Shown: in pieces, positions 6,677 to 7,781 of the stretch
Layout of the letters: each line of letters starts with the position of its first letter
Position numbering within the stretch: the first letter of the stretch is position 1
From: Agrobacterium fabrum
GTDB lineage: Bacteria; Pseudomonadota; Alphaproteobacteria; Rhizobiales; Rhizobiaceae
Length of the DNA stretch: 7,781 nt
Reading direction: 5' to 3'
NCBI GenBank assembly: GCA_003241215.1
Contig: QFOL01000183.1
Coordinates: forward strand, 1-7,781
Program-made: the position numbers and the translations under genes
The notes under the pieces: generated by a model
Seen by the model: the letters and a program-made list of their open reading frames with translations, nothing else
What the model was told of the DNA's origin: nothing
The model's database searches: none

Positions 6677-6799
6677 ACCGCAACATCTGCCCGTAAAGGA
6701 TTCGATCCGTTACGAAATTCCGTCAGGTGGTATGGGATAAGGTTAACGCTTTGTCCAGCATCGCAATTGTGCCGGATGCCGTTTGGCGAGAACCCCATG

Positions 6800-7781
6800 C
6801 TATTCCGCAGCGAGCAGCGGCTTGTCTTCCTCCAGCGCCTTGCGGCGGGCGGCAAGTTCGAGTTCGCGGTGAAGGCGAACTTCCTCATCCGCCTGAGGTT
6901 TGGCGAAACGGGCAATCAGCAGGTAGGAGACCGGCGTGATGTAAAGCGTCACCAGCGTCGCAAAACCGAGGCCGCCGACGATGACCCAGCCTAGCGCGAT
7001 ACGCGCTTCCGCGCCGGCGCCCTGCGCCAGCACCAGCGGTACACCGCCGAGAATGGTGGCGATCATCGTCATCATGACCGGGCGCAGGCGGATGCTGGTG
7101 GCCTTTTCGATGGCCTCGCGCACGGTGGCGCCCTGATCGCGCAGGTGATTGGCGAATTCGACGATGAGAATACCGTTCTTCGCCATCACCCCGACGAGCA
7201 GCACAAGACCGATCTGGCTATAGACGTTGAGGCTCGAGCCGGTGACGAGCAGCGCGATGACCGCGCAGGCGAGACCGAGCGGCACCGTCGTCATGATGAT
7301 GACCGAACTCAACACGCTTTCAAACTGCGCAGCCAGCACGAGGAAGATGATGGCGATGGCGAAACCGAAGGTCAGCAGCATGCCGCTCGAATTTTCCTCC
7401 AGCGTCGCCGCTTCGCCGAGCGGCAACAGGCGCGCGCCGGGCGGCATGACGGATTGCGAGAGCTCATTCACCTTTTGCAGCGCCTCACCCAGCGAAACGC
7501 CATCCTTGAGGTTGGCGGTAAAGCCGACCGAGGGAAGCTGCTGCTCGCGGTTGAGCTGCGGCGCAACCGCATTTTCCTTCAGGGTGGCGATGACCGACAT
7601 CGGCACGATCTTGCCGTCGCCCGTCTTCAAGAAGACGTTTTCCAGATCGGTCGGGTCGTTGATCGGCCGGGTGGAGGACAAGAGCCGCACCGGGATCGCA
7701 TCGCCATCCACGAAGACATCGACGATGGAGCGCCCTTCCAGCAGCGACTGCATGGCGCGCGACAGGCCGGTGATATCGATG
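6800..7781 (-). CDS. RND-family multidrug efflux permease, C-terminal part (cut by window edge)
   Basis: The frame runs open to the right edge; 326 C-terminal residues are visible of a protein normally a little over 1000 residues long. It is the inner-membrane proton/drug antiporter of a tripartite efflux pump (AcrB/HAE1 type), working with a periplasmic adaptor and an outer-membrane channel that are not in the window. Numbering from the edge, residues 1-130 are periplasmic porter-domain sequence. Five membrane segments follow at about 133-151, 156-180, 189-210, 235-255 and 261-287, matching TM8-TM12. Family motifs include A-A-Q-F-E-S (150-155), the G-L-V-L-L-V-G-V-M-A-K-N-G-I-L-I-V-E-F-A segment (191-210) and R-L-R-P-V-M-M-T (231-238). 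A charged cytoplasmic tail of about 35 residues ends at TAG (6800-6802). The methionine at 7751-7753 is internal, not the start. The substrate cannot be told from this part. Confidence 0.94.
   Translation of the reverse strand, partial: IDITGLSRAMQSLLEGRSIVDVFVDGDAIPVRLLSSTRPINDPTDLENVFLKTGDGKIVPMSVIATLKENAVAPQLNREQQLPSVGFTANLKDGVSLGEALQKVNELSQSVMPPGARLLPLGEAATLEENSSGMLLTFGFAIAIIFLVLAAQFESVLSSVIIMTTVPLGLACAVIALLVTGSSLNVYSQIGLVLLVGVMAKNGILIVEFANHLRDQGATVREAIEKATSIRLRPVMMTMIATILGGVPLVLAQGAGAEARIALGWVIVGGLGFATLVTLYITPVSYLLIARFAKPQADEEVRLHRELELAARRKALEEDKPLLAAE

Noticed and set aside
5385..6740. 451-codon plus-strand open frame opposite the D-lactate dehydrogenase-like gene
   Set aside because: It is antisense to a protein with intact FAD and metal-binding motifs, and its His/Gly/Arg-rich composition is typical of a mirror frame.
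6741..6747. GTTAACC on the minus strand upstream of the D-lactate dehydrogenase-like gene, a possible CtrA half-site
   Set aside because: CtrA boxes need a second correctly spaced TTAA-type half or the longer TTAACCAT form; neither is present here.
6758..6779. GCATC / GATGC inverted repeat after the RND permease gene as a terminator
   Set aside because: The stem is only five pairs with a 12-base loop and no T-run follows on the minus strand.

Overview
The window reads as ordinary chromosome from a GC-rich alphaproteobacterium, most likely of the Rhizobium/Agrobacterium group. This rests on family knowledge: a long-tailed alpha-type SspB, followed by a DUF4169-type protein and a stand-alone ribbon-helix-helix protein, next to a large AsmA-like protein, is a typical combination there. 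I see no insertion sequence, phage gene, tRNA, rRNA or CRISPR array.

Left arm (1-1107, plus strand): three small co-directional genes. The first is the ClpXP adaptor SspB (32-544). After 44 bases comes a 67-residue lysine/arginine-rich DUF4169-type protein (589-792), and after 105 bases a 69-residue ribbon-helix-helix protein (898-1107). Bases 1108-1430 hold no convincing gene and are visibly A+T-richer than the rest. A strong hairpin at 1431-1468 straddles the stop codon of the convergent AsmA gene and probably terminates transcription from one or both sides.

Right arm (1451-7781, minus strand): transcription runs from high to low coordinates. First is the C-terminal 326 residues of an RND multidrug-efflux permease (6800-7781, cut by the window edge). 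Next is an FAD-linked D-lactate dehydrogenase-like oxidase (5253-6665, 470 residues from the preferred start). Last is a 1236-residue AsmA-family inner-membrane-anchored protein (1451-5161) with a long charged, glutamine-rich C-terminal coiled coil. The minus-strand genes are separated by 91 and about 134 bases, so they may or may not be co-transcribed; their functions (drug efflux, D-2-hydroxyacid oxidation, envelope lipid homeostasis) do not form an obvious pathway.

The most interesting observation is a shared short peptide. SspB ends in V-V-S-L-D-A-F-R-K-K-Q, the tail expected to dock on the ClpX N-domain, and the next protein begins with I-V-N-L-R-Q-F-R-K-Q-K. This suggests that the uncharacterised DUF4169 protein could also bind ClpX. 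No previously undescribed multi-gene system is evident beyond this hypothesis.
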